A stretch of DNA of 48,340 nucleotides from Ignavibacteria bacterium (lineage in GTDB: Bacteria > Bacteroidota > Ignavibacteria > Tepidaquicellales > OLB5), in NCBI GenBank assembly GCA_030835085.1, contig JAUQWQ010000022.1, forward strand, positions 1 through 48,340, given 5' to 3'. Below the pieces are notes generated by a model that did no database searches, had not been told where the DNA came from, and worked only from the letters and a program-made list of their open reading frames with translations. Both the position numbers and the translations under genes were made by a program. Of the stretch, positions 33,893 to 42,894 are shown piece after piece. Each line of letters opens with the position of its first letter. The first letter of the stretch is position 1.

Positions 33893-34216
33893 CTATTTTT
33901 TAGGTTTATAATTTTTCATTATTGATTCAAGTTTATTGAATCTATCATCCCACATTTTACGGAACGGTTCAATGAATTCAGCTATTTCTTTCATCCTCGT
34001 GGGGTTTAAGTGATAATATATTTCCCTGCCGTTTTGTTCAGGTTTAACCAGTTCGCACTCTGTGAGTATGTGAAGATGCTTCGAGACTGTGGGTCTTGCT
34101 GTATTGAAATTTGCGGCAATAGCACCTGCTGTCATTGATTGAGCTGCCACCAATAGAAGGATCGCTCTTCTGGTGGGATCTGCAATTGCCTGGAATACAT
34201 CTCTTCTTAAATTCAT
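33893..34216 (-). CDS. ArsR-family winged-helix repressor
   Basis: 107 residues. The ArsR fold is clear: [15 protein letters not shown] at the N-terminus, recognition helix region [13 protein letters not shown], and wing [11 protein letters not shown]. No Cys-rich metal site is present, so it belongs to the non-metal branch usually paired with SRPBCC proteins. It is first gene of an operon continuing with SRPBCC, DUF4256 and YdeI-like genes at gaps of 6, 1 and 15 nt. Two palindromes immediately upstream of the ATG are probable autoregulatory operators. Confidence 0.92.
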   Translation of the reverse strand: MNLRRDVFQAIADPTRRAILLLVAAQSMTAGAIAANFNTARPTVSKHLHILTECELVKPEQNGREIYYHLNPTRMKEIAEFIEPFRKMWDDRFNKLESIMKNYKPKK

Positions 34217-34218
34217 TG

Positions 34219-34236
34219 TGTAGTTATTTGGCTACA
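34219..34236 (-). promoter_or_regulatory. ArsR operator site 1
   Basis: An imperfect palindrome with arms TGTAG/CTACA begins 3 nt upstream of the ArsR start codon. It shares the core GTAGTTATTTRRCTAC with site 2 (14 of 16 positions identical). Binding here would block translation initiation or elongation of the transcript. Confidence 0.7.
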
Positions 34237-34243
34237 AATATAA

Positions 34244-34263
34244 GCGTAGTTATTTAACTACGC
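34244..34263 (-). promoter_or_regulatory. ArsR operator site 2
   Basis: A palindrome with perfect 9-nt arms GCGTAGTTA/TAACTACGC separated by TT. Its centre is 26 bp from that of site 1. This is the stronger of the two sites and probably overlaps the promoter. Confidence 0.75.
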
Positions 34264-34358
34264 AAGTTCTGGGATAATTATTTTTAATTTTTATTTCTTA
34301 AGATTTTGTTAAATATATACTTCTGAGATATTTAATTCAGAGTGCTAAATAAGATTCT

Positions 34359-35288
34359 TCAAATGGTTATAATAACATTTCCTTTTTTATGTCCTTTATC
34401 CACATATCTATGTGCTTCAACAATTTGTTCTAATGGGTAAACTCTGTCTATCACAGATATTAGCTTACCTGATTCACAGAGTTCTTTCAGGTAGTTCAGG
34501 TCTTTTGCTTTTAATTTTATATTTCCTGATAGCGCTAATGAAGTTAAATACTTTCCTGTTATAGTTAAGGCAATTCTGCGTTTTGATCGCTTAATTTTTC
34601 CGATTGCATCAAAAATTACATCATACTTATCTGCTCTTTCGGTAAAATCTTCTATGGTATAATCAATAACAGTATCAGCACCCAGTGATCTTACCATATC
34701 TAGATTTGCCGAGCTGCATACGCCTGTAACCTCTGCTCCCAAATGCTTTGCTATCTGTACAGCATAAGTGCCCACACTGCCGGAGGCTCCGTATATCAAT
34801 ACTTTCTGTCCATTTTGAATTTTAGCTTTTCTCAGATTTATCAAAGCAGTAAGGCCTGCATTGGATACAGGCGCTGCTTCCCGGTATGCCATTTTTGCCG
34901 GAATAATTGCAATAACACCATCTTCTGATATACAGCAGTATTCAGCATATGTTCCAAACCGGAACTCTGTGGTTGCAAAAATCCTGTCGTCCGGCCTGAA
35001 TTTAGATACTTTACTGCCAACAGCTTCAACATCTCCCGCAAATTCCATTCCAAGTATCTCTTTCCGGGGTCTGCGGAATCCTATCATAAACCGCATTATC
35101 GGCTTGAAAAAGAAATCACGCAAAGCCCCCAGTCCCGGTTCAAATCGCCTTATCTTTGTATCACCAATGTGAGCAGTAGTTGCTTTTATCCTCACAAGCA
35201 ATTCTTTATCATTGGGAACCGGTTTTGGAATCTCCCTTATCATGAGAACTTCCGGCGGCCCGTATTTTGTGCATATTACTGCTTTCAT
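34359..35288 (-). CDS. Zinc-independent MDR alcohol dehydrogenase/quinone reductase
   Basis: 309 residues of the medium-chain dehydrogenase/reductase superfamily. The N-terminal GroES-like domain has P-E-V-L-M-I-R-E-I-P-K-P and G-M-E-F-A-G-D-V-E-A-V-G. The NAD(P) domain has Y-G-A-S-G-S-V-G-T-Y-A-V-Q-I-A-K-H-L-G-A and later V-I-D-Y-T. The zinc-binding cysteines and histidine are missing, which fits the quinone oxidoreductase branch. It is cytoplasmic. The stop lies 142 nt from the ArsR start. Upstream it is separated by 19 nt from the DUF4395 gene, so it is probably the second gene of that transcript. Substrate unknown. Confidence 0.88.
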   Translation of the reverse strand: MKAVICTKYGPPEVLMIREIPKPVPNDKELLVRIKATTAHIGDTKIRRFEPGLGALRDFFFKPIMRFMIGFRRPRKEILGMEFAGDVEAVGSKVSKFRPDDRIFATTEFRFGTYAEYCCISEDGVIAIIPAKMAYREAAPVSNAGLTALINLRKAKIQNGQKVLIYGASGSVGTYAVQIAKHLGAEVTGVCSSANLDMVRSLGADTVIDYTIEDFTERADKYDVIFDAIGKIKRSKRRIALTITGKYLTSLALSGNIKLKAKDLNYLKELCESGKLISVIDRVYPLEQIVEAHRYVDKGHKKGNVIITI

Positions 35289-35307
35289 ATATGTTTTTTA
35301 TGATTTG

Positions 35308-35970
35308 TTATTTTGTTTGCCCGGAACTTCTAATTCCTGACAAGTTATATGGTTTCTCACTGAACCGGTCATTCATAGCATATACAAAAATAACTGCAAA
35401 ACATACAAATGCAATCAGAATTGAGAGCTGACCCGGTGAAATTTTCCGGATTTCTTTCTTTTGTCCTGAACCACAAATACCACCTGAACAATATTCAGTT
35501 CTCTTTTTAACAAAAAGAGGATAGAACATACAACCCAGACAGATTCCGAAGGCAGATTCAGCAAACAGAAATACCAGGCAAACCAGGCAGATTATGCCCG
35601 TGACCGGCCCGTAGGCATTCAAAATATTGAAATAGACAAACATCGCAGATGCCAGCACTACGCCAATTATCCATGCAAATTTTTTCTGGGCCGCGCCTAC
35701 ATATTCCGGTTCTTGATTCCCTACGATCAGGCGCGCAAGGATAAGCGTCGGTGAAAATTCAGGATTTACAATAACCCGTATCAATAGATCCAAAAGGAAA
35801 AATGTTAACACATATCTTATCGGAACAAAGTTTTCTTCAAACAAAATGTACATTAATGAAATGAAAGTTGCTAAAAAAAGTATGCCGGCAGCCGCCCGCA
35901 CTTCCCTCTCGTTCAACACAGGGATATTGTATCCTTTAACATTTTCACCGAATTTGATTATTCTGTTCAT
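35308..35970 (-). CDS. DUF4395 membrane protein
   Basis: 220 residues with the DUF4395 pattern: an N-terminal L-N-E-R-E-V-R-A-A-A, several transmembrane helices (about residues 27-45, 50-66, 98-115, 122-140), and the C-x-x-C-type motif G-I-C-L-G-C-M-F-Y close after the last one. A cysteine-containing tail (E-Y-C-S-G-G-I-C-G-S-G) and one further helix with V-C-F-A-V-I-F-V-Y-A extend beyond the usual domain. The family is often found beside thioredoxin-like proteins; none is present here. It is likely an inner-membrane redox partner, by inference. Start ATG at 35970. Confidence 0.85.
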   Translation of the reverse strand: MNRIIKFGENVKGYNIPVLNEREVRAAAGILFLATFISLMYILFEENFVPIRYVLTFFLLDLLIRVIVNPEFSPTLILARLIVGNQEPEYVGAAQKKFAWIIGVVLASAMFVYFNILNAYGPVTGIICLVCLVFLFAESAFGICLGCMFYPLFVKKRTEYCSGGICGSGQKKEIRKISPGQLSILIAFVCFAVIFVYAMNDRFSEKPYNLSGIRSSGQTK

Positions 35971-36055
35971 TTTATATTCCTTTATATTTATCTATACAAT
36001 GCAGCTTGATACTTTAAACGAAATACATATGAGATTGCTCAAATATGAAGAGAAA

Positions 36056-36694
36056 TTAAGTTTTTTTTAATTCCATAATTCCCCAGGGTATATAAGCAAT
36101 ACACATCAGTGCAGCACCTATTGAGCTGATTAACTCAATATCAGGATTAAGCAACAGCAGTAATCCCGCAATTATCAGCAGACCCTGCCAGCCTTTGATC
36201 ACTTTTTCTTTCAGCAAACCAGCTATCTGCAAAATGCCGCCTATTACCAGGGCAAATAACAGCCAGACAATAAAAAGTAAACCGCTTTTCGATACGATCA
36301 CCTGTAAGAAAGGAGCGAAAACCGCGAATTGTTCTTCCGAAAGCGTATCAAACGCTGACATTGTTAAGCATAAAGCACCTTTATCAACAGCCAAAATAAA
36401 CGCGCCAAATACTCCAATTACTCCTCCCCAGAATCCAAACGCTTTCCCCTTTCCCTGCAGCAAATTCATTACACCAATAAAATAAACTATAATTACAGGT
36501 ACAGAAAAAGTAACTATCATATGTCCGAAGTGATACATTGCATTATTATGAAACCTGCTAACCAGCTGTTCAACAGTTTGAAGAGGTTCCATTGCTATCA
36601 AATTTGGATGTGTAACAAAACCAATAAACAGCATTACCGGGTACACTATCAATGATACAGCAAAGCTTTTCTTTTTTACAGTTTCGATTTTCAT
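36056..36694 (-). CDS. Six-helix integral membrane protein of unknown function
   Basis: 212 residues with about six hydrophobic segments, from A-V-S-L-I-V-Y-P-V-M-L-F-I-G-F at the N-terminus to L-I-S-S-I-G-A-A-L-M-C-I-A-Y-I-P-W-G at the end. A loop after the first helix carries N-N-A-M-Y-H-F-G-H-M, whose histidines sit at the membrane surface. I do not recognise the family. It has no cysteine pair. It precedes the DUF4395 gene by 85 nt on the same strand and may belong to the same transcript. Start ATG at 36694 gives a basic, inside-facing N-terminus. Confidence 0.7.
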   Translation of the reverse strand: MKIETVKKKSFAVSLIVYPVMLFIGFVTHPNLIAMEPLQTVEQLVSRFHNNAMYHFGHMIVTFSVPVIIVYFIGVMNLLQGKGKAFGFWGGVIGVFGAFILAVDKGALCLTMSAFDTLSEEQFAVFAPFLQVIVSKSGLLFIVWLLFALVIGGILQIAGLLKEKVIKGWQGLLIIAGLLLLLNPDIELISSIGAALMCIAYIPWGIMELKKT

Positions 36695-36760
36695 GATATT
36701 ATTCTTAATTATTCAGTTACAATATTTACTATTTCAATATCCATTAATGACATCTGCATT

Positions 36761-38236
36761 CTATTTCAATACGACCATTTTCCTAGTTTGAATGAAATTT
36801 CCTGTTTTAAGTTTATAAAAATATACACCGCTGCTGAAACTCCCTGCATTAAGATTGACTTTATAACTTCCGGCTCGTAATGATTCATTCACCAGAACAG
36901 CAATTTCCCTGCCAGTAACATCATATACTTTCAATATCGTTTGAGTTTGTTTTATAATATCAAACGAAATGCTTGTACTTGGATTGAACGGGTTGGGATA
37001 ATTCTGTAACAACCTGTATTCATTTGGCACAATTTCATTGATTGGCTCTAAACCAATGTGCTGAATAATATTCAGTGTAAAAAAGCAGGATGCATTTGCG
37101 CCCGCAGTATCAGTTGCTGTTACTTTTAAGTTTATGGATTGTACCGGTGATATTACCCCTGAAAAAGTCCTTGAGGTTGAATCAAAGCTCAGCCAGGATG
37201 GCAATGGAGCGCCGTTGCTTAATACTGCTGAATATGAAAGTGTATTATTTCCATCATCATCAAAAAATGTACTGTCAGGAAAAGTATAACTGAACTGCTT
37301 ACCCGCCGTATCAGTCTGGTTCGGTATCTGATTCTTTAAATATGGTACATAATTTGTGTACTTTAAGCTATCGATAATATTGTCAATTCTGCACCAGTAT
37401 GTGAAATAGGAATTCCATGCATTTCCTCCGCGTGTAAAGAAGAGATATTTGTTATCCTGAGTTACAAACGGTCCGTATTCCCATGTAGGCGTGGGGTAAT
37501 TAATATGACTGCCCAGAGATTTGGAATTCGTCCATCCACCGCCCGTTTTTTTGTAACTGATAAGCAGATCGCCGGTTGCAGATGAGGAGTGCCGTGCGTG
37601 AATTATGTATGATTCATCACGTGCTATAAAAAAATCGCTTTCATCCAGCGCTGTGTTTACCGGCAGCCCGATATTAAATAATGTAGTATCAGAACCGGTT
37701 ATCAGAATTTTCCCAATATCCCTGAGTGATGAACCCGGAAAATTAGTGGATGTATAAATATTGTTCAGGTTAGTTGATTGCGTATAATGCGATTGCTGGC
37801 TGAAATAGAACATTTGTACCGGGGTGCTCCATCCTGTTGCTGTTCTGCGGGAATAATATGTTTCTCCCCTGTCATAAGTAATGGTTGCCTGCATAAACAA
37901 GATGCTGTCATTGGGTGATAAAGCCGGAGCTGCATATCCGTTGAATAGTTCAGTTGGTCCCTGCCACATGTTATCAAAATATTTGTAACAATGTATTTTC
38001 GTAACGTTGAGAGTGTTACCATAACCATTCAATTGACTAAAATATATTTCTTTCCTATCGCTTGAAATTGTGATCCTTTCAATTGGTCTAAAACTGCCAT
38101 TTATCGGTAAAACGAAAATTTTAGGCTCGAAGCCCGGTGGAACCTGTCCCAGATAAAGACTATCCACAGGTATAGGCTGTGCAATACTGGTGCATAACAG
38201 GGCTGTAAAAAACGTTATGATTATTATTGTTCTCAT
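36761..38236 (-). CDS. PD40/Ig-like T9SS-sorted protein, copy A
   Basis: 491 residues from the ATG at 38236, which opens a signal peptide (M-R-T-I-I-I-I-T-F-F-T-A-L-L-C); an upstream ATG at 38260 is possible. The N-terminal half contains WD40-like/PD40 beta-propeller strands such as S-S-D-R-K-E-I-Y-F-S and F-I-A-R-D-E-S-Y-I-I. A putative Ig/cadherin-like domain (N-Q-I-P-N-Q-T-D-T-A-G...L-P-S-W-L-S-F-D) and a T9SS type A sorting domain follow. It is probably secreted to the cell surface; no catalytic residues are visible. It is a tandem duplicate of the next gene upstream (38287-39768): the C-terminal halves are almost identical while the propellers differ. Confidence 0.85.
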   Translation of the reverse strand: MRTIIIITFFTALLCTSIAQPIPVDSLYLGQVPPGFEPKIFVLPINGSFRPIERITISSDRKEIYFSQLNGYGNTLNVTKIHCYKYFDNMWQGPTELFNGYAAPALSPNDSILFMQATITYDRGETYYSRRTATGWSTPVQMFYFSQQSHYTQSTNLNNIYTSTNFPGSSLRDIGKILITGSDTTLFNIGLPVNTALDESDFFIARDESYIIHARHSSSATGDLLISYKKTGGGWTNSKSLGSHINYPTPTWEYGPFVTQDNKYLFFTRGGNAWNSYFTYWCRIDNIIDSLKYTNYVPYLKNQIPNQTDTAGKQFSYTFPDSTFFDDDGNNTLSYSAVLSNGAPLPSWLSFDSTSRTFSGVISPVQSINLKVTATDTAGANASCFFTLNIIQHIGLEPINEIVPNEYRLLQNYPNPFNPSTSISFDIIKQTQTILKVYDVTGREIAVLVNESLRAGSYKVNLNAGSFSSGVYFYKLKTGNFIQTRKMVVLK

Positions 38237-38286
38237 TTTTGTATTTTTTATTTTATGCATTCTGAATTATACTGTTATTCTGATTA

Positions 38287-39768
38287 TTACTTGATCAATA
38301 TCATTTTTCTGGTTTTGGTGAAATCTTCTGCTGCAAGTTTATACAGGTAAACACCGCTGCTTAAATTAACTGCATTAAGGTTTATACTGTAACTTCCGGC
38401 ACGCAGTAATTCATTTACAAGCACAGCTGCTTCTCTGCCGGTTAAATCATATACTTTCAATAACACATGCGACTGTTTGGGTATATCAAACAAAATACTA
38501 GTGGTGGGATTGAACGGATTTGGGTAGTTCTGCAGCAGCCTGTATTGGTTTGGTATTATCTCATTTGCCGGGTTCAAGCCAATTTGCTGAATGATATTCA
38601 GTGTAAATGTGCAGGATGCACTGGCACTTGCTGTATCTGTTGCTGTAACTTTTATATTGAGGGAAGTTAATGATGAGATTACTCCTGAAAAAGTTCTTGT
38701 GGCAGAATCAAAACTCAGCCAGGATGGCAATGGATCACCGCTGCTTAAGGCTGCTGAATATGTGAGAGTATTATTCCCGTCATCATCGGCAAAAGTGCTG
38801 TCAGGAAAAGTATATAAAAATTGTTTACCGGCAGTATCCGTTTGGTCCGGGATCTGATTTCTTAAATATGGAACAAAATTAGTTCTGCTTAGCTTCAGAA
38901 TGAAATCTGCTCTAACCCAATAAATATCTGCCGGTTGATTTGGACCCCAGCCGGCCGGCCGGCTGAAAAAATAGTAATTGCTCTCAGGGCTGATATAGGA
39001 TCCATATTCAATACCGGTGGAATTAATAAACGGTCCGAGATTTTTAGGATTAGTCCACCTGCCGTTTCTTTTGTAACTTATATATTGATCTTCCTGGCCG
39101 TATCCGCCCGAACGGACCGAAGTAAAAATGAGGTAACTTTCATCTGCTGAAATGAACGGATCATAAGCCCCGTTCTGCTGAGAGTTATGCCGGTTAATGA
39201 CATCATCGAGTTTTGTAACCGCTGAATAGCTCCCGTTTTCATATTTAGAACAATAAATATCCAGACTGCCGTTACTGCGCGTTGAACAGAAATAAAGAGT
39301 CCCCGCTGAGGAAACTGTTGGATGGTACTCTTCGTAACCCGTATTGACAGGAAATCCAAGCTTAACAGGTGTTCCCCAGTCCTGGTTTAGGCGGGCAGAA
39401 ACATAGATATCTGTATTACTTACAAAAAAGATATTAAGGCTATCAGGCGAAAAAAATGGTTCTATTGGATTTACATTAGCAATGAAATTAGCAGTCTGCG
39501 GCTCTGACCAGTATCCGTTAAAATGATTTGAGTACATTATCTTAAAGGCATTGCTCACGCCAACACCTATCAGACACTCCAGTCCGCTTGGGGAAAAAAC
39601 AATTTTGGTTTCCCTTCTGTTTGCCAGAGATATTAATCCCGGCGCAAATATGACTGCGGAATCACCCGGCGGGTTTTGCCGCCAATATAGGCTGTCAGGG
39701 ATAGCGGCCGGAATATAGCAAGTATTTAAAAATACCAAACAAATAACTGAACTGATAAATGCTTTCAT
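38287..39768 (-). CDS. PD40/Ig-like T9SS-sorted protein, copy B
   Basis: 493 residues. A signal peptide (M-K-A-F-I-S-S-V-I-C-L-V-F-L) is followed by PD40 propeller blades such as F-F-S-P-D-S-L-N-I-F-F-V-S and L-Y-F-C-S-T-R-S-N-G-S-L-D-I-Y. Next come the Ig-like domain (N-Q-I-P-D-Q-T-D-T-A-G) and the sorting domain with N-Y-P-N-P-F-N-P-T-T-S-I-L-F-D-I-P and K-T-R-K-M-I-L-I-K. The order of domains is the same as in copy A 50 nt downstream, and the two are probably co-transcribed. The propeller region is richer in substitutions than the C-terminal half, so the two may bind different partners with a shared export and anchor unit. Confidence 0.87.
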   Translation of the reverse strand: MKAFISSVICLVFLNTCYIPAAIPDSLYWRQNPPGDSAVIFAPGLISLANRRETKIVFSPSGLECLIGVGVSNAFKIMYSNHFNGYWSEPQTANFIANVNPIEPFFSPDSLNIFFVSNTDIYVSARLNQDWGTPVKLGFPVNTGYEEYHPTVSSAGTLYFCSTRSNGSLDIYCSKYENGSYSAVTKLDDVINRHNSQQNGAYDPFISADESYLIFTSVRSGGYGQEDQYISYKRNGRWTNPKNLGPFINSTGIEYGSYISPESNYYFFSRPAGWGPNQPADIYWVRADFILKLSRTNFVPYLRNQIPDQTDTAGKQFLYTFPDSTFADDDGNNTLTYSAALSSGDPLPSWLSFDSATRTFSGVISSLTSLNIKVTATDTASASASCTFTLNIIQQIGLNPANEIIPNQYRLLQNYPNPFNPTTSILFDIPKQSHVLLKVYDLTGREAAVLVNELLRAGSYSINLNAVNLSSGVYLYKLAAEDFTKTRKMILIK

Positions 39769-40023
39769 GATTTGTTTATGTTGTATGAAAAATGTTTCAA
39801 ATTAATTTCACATAAATATAATTGATACAAATAATGCGCGAAAATCATTTCCTGCATATCACAGTGAATATTCTGTGAAAGGCTTGCTTTGATAAGTGAA
39901 AACACGGTTGTTTTTTTATGTTTTGGGGCAGGGTTTTTGCTATTTCGCTTAATATTCCGGCGGGTTCATTTAAATTGGATATTTAAAACATTTGATATTG
40001 ATTATTTTTCAACGATCATTATT

Positions 40024-41061
40024 ATGGAAAACGGGACAATACTAAAATTCCATATTATATTCTGGATAGTTGTTATATCCGTCTCATTGCTGGATACGTT
40101 CACGTATATCGAAAATATCCTGTTTCTGCCATTATTAACAGGTACAATAATAATATTGATATACAACAGCCTTTCATTTTACCTGTTTTATTACATTTTA
40201 TCCCAAAAGTTATTACGTAAAAAATACGCGGTTTATACTGTACTTGCCGGTCTGGTTTACATAACAATCTCAGGTTTTTCAGTAGTCCTGCTTTCGTATT
40301 ATCCCTTTATATATTTCTATCCTCCTGATGTGCCTGTAAAGTTTACTCATCAGGATTGGGTCGTAACGTATATATACGGGGTAATGGCATCCGGAACTAT
40401 ATATTCGATCCTCGGAAGTCTTGCAAGGATATCTCTTATCTGGTACAGAAGCAAAATAAAACAGATGGAAACCGAAAAACAGAACCTTACAAATGAGCTT
40501 GCAATGCTGAGAGCGCAGATCAATCCGCACTTTTTGTTTAACACACTTAATAATATCAAATCGCTGATTAAAAGCATTCCTGCAAAAGCAGTTTACAGCA
40601 TCGATAAACTGAATGGTATTATGGACTATATGCTGTATGAATCGTCGCTTGAAAAAGTACCGCTCAGCAATGAAATAAGATATATAAAGAACTACCTGGA
40701 GCTTGAAAGGATCCGGTACACCGACCCGGATTATATAGTTTTCTCTATCACAGGCGATTATTCCGGAGTGCAGGTTCCCCCGCTTATATTCATGCCGTTT
40801 ATAGAAAATTCATTTAAACACGGGAATAAACTCAAACCCTCGCCCGGGATCATAATAAAAATGGATATTACAGAAAGCCGGATATTATTCAGTACAAAAA
40901 ACTTCACAAAAGAAAATAATAGCTCCGGAAATAAGAACAGCGGTTTCGGGCTTCCGAATATTCGCCGAAGGCTTGATCTTCTGTTTGATAAGAATTATGA
41001 ACTGAAAATTGAACCGGGCAGCAGCGAATTCATTGTCAAACTAAATTTTTTAATATCATGA
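40024..41061 (+). CDS. LytS-type membrane histidine kinase (His_kinase internal region family)
   Basis: 346 residues from the ATG at 40024. That start was chosen because the paralogue at 41789 begins at the equivalent place (both start just before H-x-x-F-W-x-V). The frame is open upstream to a TTG at 39889, which would add 45 residues. Four transmembrane segments lead to a coiled coil and A-Q-I-N-P-H-F-L-F-N with phospho-acceptor His169. The ATPase part has M-P-F-I-E-N-S-F-K-H-G (N-box) and G-F-G-L-P-N-I-R-R-R. All catalytic motifs are intact. It overlaps the regulator gene by 4 nt (ATGA), so the two are translationally coupled. No extracellular sensory domain is seen. Confidence 0.88.
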   Translation: MENGTILKFHIIFWIVVISVSLLDTFTYIENILFLPLLTGTIIILIYNSLSFYLFYYILSQKLLRKKYAVYTVLAGLVYITISGFSVVLLSYYPFIYFYPPDVPVKFTHQDWVVTYIYGVMASGTIYSILGSLARISLIWYRSKIKQMETEKQNLTNELAMLRAQINPHFLFNTLNNIKSLIKSIPAKAVYSIDKLNGIMDYMLYESSLEKVPLSNEIRYIKNYLELERIRYTDPDYIVFSITGDYSGVQVPPLIFMPFIENSFKHGNKLKPSPGIIIKMDITESRILFSTKNFTKENNSSGNKNSGFGLPNIRRRLDLLFDKNYELKIEPGSSEFIVKLNFLIS

Positions 41062-41774
41062 CCATTAAATGTATAGCTGTTGATGATGAGCCCCTGGCTC
41101 TGGATATAATCATGGACTATATATCAAAGGTACCTTTTCTGAAGCTGATGAAAACATTCAAAGACGGCATAAGTGTTTTGGAATACCTCTCTGCAAACAC
41201 GGTCGATCTTATCTTCCTTGATATTGAAATGGGAGGTCTCACCGGCACTCAGCTGCTAAAAACACTGCAGAAAAAACCCAAAGTAATAATGACAACAGCA
41301 TACAGGAAATATGCAGTTGATGCATTCGATCTGGATGTAACCGACTACCTGCTGAAGCCATTTTCATTTGAAAGATTCCTGAAAGCTGTGGAAAAAGCCT
41401 GCAATCTGTTGACAGTACCGCACAAAGATCATGCGCCGGCTGATAATCAAAAGGATTTTATCTTTGTAAAATCAGGCTATAAAATGTTAAAGGTTAACCT
41501 GAAAGATATAATCTATATTGAAGGCTTAAGCGAGTACATTATCATTAAAACCACAGCATCAAATATCATAACTCTGCAAAGCTTTAAGAATATTGAAAAG
41601 ATACTCCCGGAAACAAAATTTATCAGAATTCACAAGTCTTATATGATTGCCATCGATAAAATTGACTCAATTGAAGGGCAGTGTGTTGTAATTGCAAAAA
41701 AGGAACTGCCTATTGGAGATAAATACAAAAAAAGATTTTTCGAAGTTATCTCCCTGATAAGGGAGAACAGCTAA
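41058..41774 (+). CDS. LytTR-family response regulator
   Basis: 238 residues. The receiver domain has D9-D10-E11, phospho-acceptor Asp55 in F-L-D-I-E-M-G-G, the Thr in M-T-T-A-Y and the Lys in L-L-K-P-F. The C-terminal LytTR DNA-binding domain has F-V-K-S-G-Y-K-M-L-K-V, I-I-Y-I-E-G-L-S-E-Y-I and I-R-I-H-K-S-Y-M-I-A. Its start overlaps the kinase stop by 4 nt. LytTR proteins bind pairs of 9-10 bp direct repeats; no such pair was found by eye near this operon. The next gene, 14 nt after the stop, is a degenerate kinase. Confidence 0.92.
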   Translation: MTIKCIAVDDEPLALDIIMDYISKVPFLKLMKTFKDGISVLEYLSANTVDLIFLDIEMGGLTGTQLLKTLQKKPKVIMTTAYRKYAVDAFDLDVTDYLLKPFSFERFLKAVEKACNLLTVPHKDHAPADNQKDFIFVKSGYKMLKVNLKDIIYIEGLSEYIIIKTTASNIITLQSFKNIEKILPETKFIRIHKSYMIAIDKIDSIEGQCVVIAKKELPIGDKYKKRFFEVISLIRENS

Positions 41775-41788
41775 GCTGATTTGAGCGA

Positions 41789-42820
41789 TTGAATAAAAAG
41801 AACAAAATACTGCTTCATCTCGTTTTCTGGTTGGTAATGCTGATATCAACGGGGCTCGAGGTAATTCCTTCAATAGGTAAATATTCAACAGGTATAATAG
41901 CCGGTGACTATTTTCTCTATCTATTTTTCCATGTATCGGTCTTTTATATGTATTACTTTTTTCTTTCGAAGCAGCACGTTACAAAGAAAAAGCCTGTCTT
42001 ATTGATACTCTATGGATTGATCTTCATTGCCATTATATCATTACCGTTTACATACATCTTTGTCAGGACTCTATTTGCTGATGTGTTTGAGCAAAGCGGA
42101 AAGAAATTCTTCCTGGCATTCAGCAGGCAATATCTGAGCATTCTGCAGACAAATATCATATATGCAGTATCCGGTTCGCTCCTTAAAATTTCGCTGTTAT
42201 GGTATGAAAACGTTAAGCTGCAGAAAGAAACCGAGAAGCAGTTTATTGCCGGCGAGCTTGCACTGCTGCGCTCGCAGATAAATCCAAAATTCCTTTCAAA
42301 CAGTCTTGGTAATATTAAAACCCTCATCGAAAAAAAGCCTGAAAAGGCGATAAAAAGCATCGAAAACCTTTCAGAAATTATGAGCTACATGCTTTACGAA
42401 ACTTCAGAGGAAAAAATATCGCTTGATAAAGAAATAAACTATATCAATAATTATCTTAATCTGCAAAAAGAAAGATACATCCCGGGGTATATAACATTTA
42501 AAGTTTCAGGCGATACAAACAACATAGAAGTACCGACAATGCTGTTTATGCCTTTGCTTGAATATTTATTCAGCTCAGCATGCGGGGATGCAGCAGATAT
42601 ACCGGGTATAAGAATATTTATTAATGCCCGGGAAAATAATATGCAGTTTGAATCTGTAAGTTATATTAAAGAAAATGCCGCAAATTCAGCAGATGAGAAG
42701 GCATTCAGTATAAGCTCAATTAAGCGGTTTCTTGATCTTCAGTACATGAATAAGTACACTCTTGAAACAATAGAAGAATATAATAAAAAAATACTACGGC
42801 TGAATTTAACAATAGCCTAG
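41789..42820 (+). CDS. LytS-like pseudokinase lacking phospho-acceptor His and N-box
   Basis: 343 residues from a TTG at 41789. It aligns along its whole length with the kinase at 40024: a basic N-terminus, four membrane segments, a coiled coil and the internal region. In the phosphorylation motif the expected N-P-H-F-L-F-N reads N-P-K-F-L-S-N (Lys at residue 167). The ATP-binding N-box reads M-P-L-L-E-Y-L-F-S-S-A-C-G, and the glycine-rich box is lost (A-F-S-I-S-S-I-K-R-F). It can hardly bind ATP or autophosphorylate. The frame is intact with normal codon use, so it seems to be maintained, perhaps as a dimer partner or inhibitor of the active kinase. It is the third gene of the operon, ending at a bidirectional terminator. 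Confidence 0.85.
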   Translation: MNKKNKILLHLVFWLVMLISTGLEVIPSIGKYSTGIIAGDYFLYLFFHVSVFYMYYFFLSKQHVTKKKPVLLILYGLIFIAIISLPFTYIFVRTLFADVFEQSGKKFFLAFSRQYLSILQTNIIYAVSGSLLKISLLWYENVKLQKETEKQFIAGELALLRSQINPKFLSNSLGNIKTLIEKKPEKAIKSIENLSEIMSYMLYETSEEKISLDKEINYINNYLNLQKERYIPGYITFKVSGDTNNIEVPTMLFMPLLEYLFSSACGDAADIPGIRIFINARENNMQFESVSYIKENAANSADEKAFSISSIKRFLDLQYMNKYTLETIEEYNKKILRLNLTIA

Positions 42821-42854
42821 GATTACTTCCCCGCTGTGCATTCTCCGGTTAATA

Positions 42855-42885
42855 AAAAAGGTCAGCAATATCAGCTGACCTTTTT
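42855..42885. terminator. Rho-independent terminator after the LytS/LytTR operon
   Basis: The perfect 12-bp stem AAAAAGGTCAGC/GCTGACCTTTTT has a 7-nt loop and A/T tracts on both sides, so it can work in both directions. It lies 34 nt after the operon's stop. Confidence 0.88.
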
Positions 42886-42894
42886 AAAATTTAC

